Source: Tetrahymena elliotti 4EA
Taxonomy: Eukaryota; Ciliophora; Oligohymenophorea; Hymenostomatida; Tetrahymenidae
Length of the DNA stretch: 64,000 nt
Reading direction: 5' to 3'
Assembly: GCA_000231825.2 (NCBI GenBank)
Contig: JH720304.1
Span: 348,724 to 412,723 of the forward strand
In this document: one piece after another, positions 62,216 through 64,000 of the stretch
Numbering within the stretch: position 1 is the first letter of the stretch
How the letters are laid out: every line of letters starts with the position of its first letter
The notes under the pieces: generated by a model
What the model saw: the letters and a program-made list of their open reading frames with translations, nothing else
Told to the model about the DNA's origin: nothing
Database searches by the model: none
Translations under genes and position numbers: made by a program

Positions 62216-63287
62216 ATGAGTGCTGTTTCAAGCAATTTTGGATCATTAAATAGAAATACTTCAGATTTATAGTATAGAGAAATAGGGAATATAGATGATG
62301 TATTGAAATATTAGAAATCTAGAATTATTTAAGTAAGTGATCTTGAATAATAATAGCAATTATAAGGAAGTGGAAGTAATAACACTTGGATTATAAATTG
62401 TCCTATTAGTCATGAATGTGATAGCTTAAATAATAGAATTATTATTCCTAATGCTTAGACTATTTTATAGGAAACAATTCAAACAGATACTGCAAATTTG
62501 ATTGATTAATTATAAAATGGTGGTATATAATAAAAGAATATTTTCTAGAAGAGTTAAAGTGAATTTTTAGAATAAAAGCTTAACTCTATGAAACAAAAGC
62601 ATAAATAATTACAATAATAACTTTCAGAAGCAACTAAAATAGAGTCTGTATCTAATAAGAAAAAGAATATCGCTCACTCTTAGTCAACATAAGGATTTTT
62701 TAAGGGAGGAGTGTCTAATTCTCACAATTTAGATATATTTAATTTTGGAAACTTGAAAAATTAAATAAAATAAATGGATGTGATTTAAAATATTTTATCA
62801 AGCATCTAATTAAAACCTAGTAGCCAATAAAAGGATATAGAAGTGATAATAGAAAAAAATGATTTATATAGAATATTGAAAATACTTATTGACTAATTAG
62901 TTTCTTACATAGAAAAACTTAATGCTGTTGTATCTGAAAGAGATATTATAGAAATCTAAAGACAAGCAGCTGAAAAATAAAATTATGAATAGAGAGATGT
63001 AATCAGGATGCTAGAAGAAGAGCTAAAAATAAATAAAAAATAATTAACAGAAACGGAAATAGATTATGAAAGACAAAAAGCTCTTTATGATATTTTAGAA
63101 AGTAAATACATAGACCTTCTTAAAAAAAAGTAGGAAGTCAAAATCATTAACAAAGAAACTATCAAAGAAATTGTTGTTGAAAAACCGTAAATTAAAATAA
63201 ATTCTTAAAATAATTTTTTTAATTTTTAACTTTAAAAATAGAATCGAAATACTCAAAGAAGTTAAAAATGTTAAAATTGTCAAACAA
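62216..63287 (+). CDS. Coiled-coil protein, 3' end unresolved
   Basis: Starts MSAVSSNFGSLNRNTSDLQY. A polar Gln/Asn/Ser-rich N-terminal third is followed by coiled coil (RILKILIDQLVSYIEKLNAV, EIQRQAAEKQNYEQRDVIRM) and a KEIVVEKP segment. An intron at 63187-63241 (55 bp) joins to IEILKEVKNVKIVKQ in phase. A GTAAG donor at 63288 implies another exon further right, which I could not identify. The gene probably continues into or past the repeats, perhaps beyond the window. The KEV/VEKP-type valine-glutamate-lysine pattern is common in ciliate cytoskeletal proteins. No family is recognised. Confidence 0.65.
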
Positions 63288-63360
63288 GTAAGTTTTTTCA
63301 TACATTTTTTCTGAAATATTAAAAATAAGATAATAAATGTTCACAAAATCTAAAAACTCT

Positions 63361-63900
63361 TTTCTTAAAAATTTTAAGATAAATAGAAAAAATTATGAGA
63401 TTTATCTAGTGAAAAAATAACACTCAAATGATAAATAATATCTTTTCAATTAAAAATATTCTTTTTGATTTTGGAATTATTTGATAAATTAGATTTAGCA
63501 AATCAAACTAAAGAAAATTAAGAATTATTACTTTTAAGAAAGAACCCAATTAATGCTAATCAAATCTAAATAAAATTCTTTCTTAAAATTTTAAAATAAA
63601 TCTAAAAAATTTATATAATTGATCTATAAAAAAATAACAATCAAAAATTAAATAAGATCTTTTCAATTTAAAATATTCTTTTTGATTTTTGGTTAATTTA
63701 GATTTAGCAAGTCAAATGTAAGAACATTAAGAATTGTTCATTTTAAAAAAGAAGCCAATTCATTTTTTATCATGAAAAAATAAAATTCAAAATTAATAAT
63801 ATCTTTTCAATTAAAATGTTTTTTTTTATTTGAATTATTTGATCTGTCAGATATAGCAAGTCCAATCCAAAGTAAAGAAAAATTTTGTAATTGAAATAAT
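63361..63900. repeat. Diverged tandem repeat, ~217 bp period
   Basis: Copies start near 63361 and 63579 with TTTCTTAAAATTTTAA. They share ATCTTTTCAATT(T)AAAA, ATTCTTTTTGATTTT, and a TTAGATTTAGCAA block in order. The block TCTTTTCAATT recurs at 63441, 63658 and 63802, so the third copy is shorter (144 bp spacing). The array runs towards the window edge. It lies in the unresolved 3' part of the coiled-coil gene and might be an intron or intergenic. Confidence 0.7.
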
Positions 63901-64000
63901 TTGATAAATTAGATTTTATAAAGAAAGCTATTTTACTTTTTTATGAGAATAAGAAGATAAATGCTATTTTAATTTTCTATTTATCAAAGAAAAAAGAAGT

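Noticed and set aside
1..64000. CRISPR array, prophage, insertion sequence or transposase
   Set aside because: No repeat-spacer pattern, integrase or transposase motif was seen. The genetic code and introns show a eukaryotic ciliate, where CRISPR is not expected.

Overview
This is ciliate nuclear DNA, most likely from a Tetrahymena-like oligohymenophorean. It is very AT-rich, and long reading frames appear only when TAA and TAG are read as glutamine and TGA is the sole stop. Conserved families such as PP2A, cullin, phytochelatin synthase and methylcrotonyl-CoA carboxylase carry these codons at many positions and end at TGA. Introns are GT..AG, mostly 50-140 bp, which argues against Paramecium (20-30 bp). 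I saw no telomeric C4A2/G4T2 repeats, so the window is internal to a chromosome. Under the standard code most genes are invisible, so I read the frames by eye. Several exon models were checked because summed exon length came out divisible by three.

Layout. 1-2136 holds a three-copy tandem repeat and no gene I can see. 2137-6453 carries two minus-strand phosphatase catalytic subunits, PP2A-type then PP6/Sit4-type. 7693-14678 is one large minus-strand gene for a DEVH-box RNA helicase of the Spindle-E/TDRD9 kind. 16242-19655 (+) is a class V aminotransferase-fold protein with a long tail. 20202-21818 (-) is a cysteine-rich ciliary-type protein. 23450-24430 and 25745-26734 (+) are duplicated secreted S1/P1 nucleases. 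28643-29155 (-) is a doubtful membrane ORF. 29877-32072 (+) is an OFD1-like basal-body protein, followed by a small membrane-protein gene (32421-32984) and a neutral sphingomyelinase-like enzyme (33226-34494). 35268-37202 (+) is an unrecognised ciliate protein. 37555-40501 (-) is a cullin. 43201-45586 (+) is a coiled-coil protein. 46785-48980 (+) is phytochelatin synthase. 49288-52921 (-) is a glycine-rich giant. 53892-55346 (-) is an orphan polytopic membrane protein. 56101-58351 (-) is the beta subunit of methylcrotonyl-CoA carboxylase. 59926-61722 (+) is an EF-hand protein. 62216 onward (+) is a coiled-coil protein running into a tandem repeat.

The genes do not form an operon-like system. 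Each seems to have its own promoter, and functions range over signalling, RNA biology, secretion, cilia, ubiquitin and metabolism. Points of most interest are the Spindle-E/TDRD9-like helicase (a family tied to Piwi small-RNA pathways, which ciliates use for DNA elimination), the degenerate PLP-fold fusion protein, the full-triad phytochelatin synthase, several orphan genes, three introns of about 610-645 bp, and four separate families of local tandem repeats.
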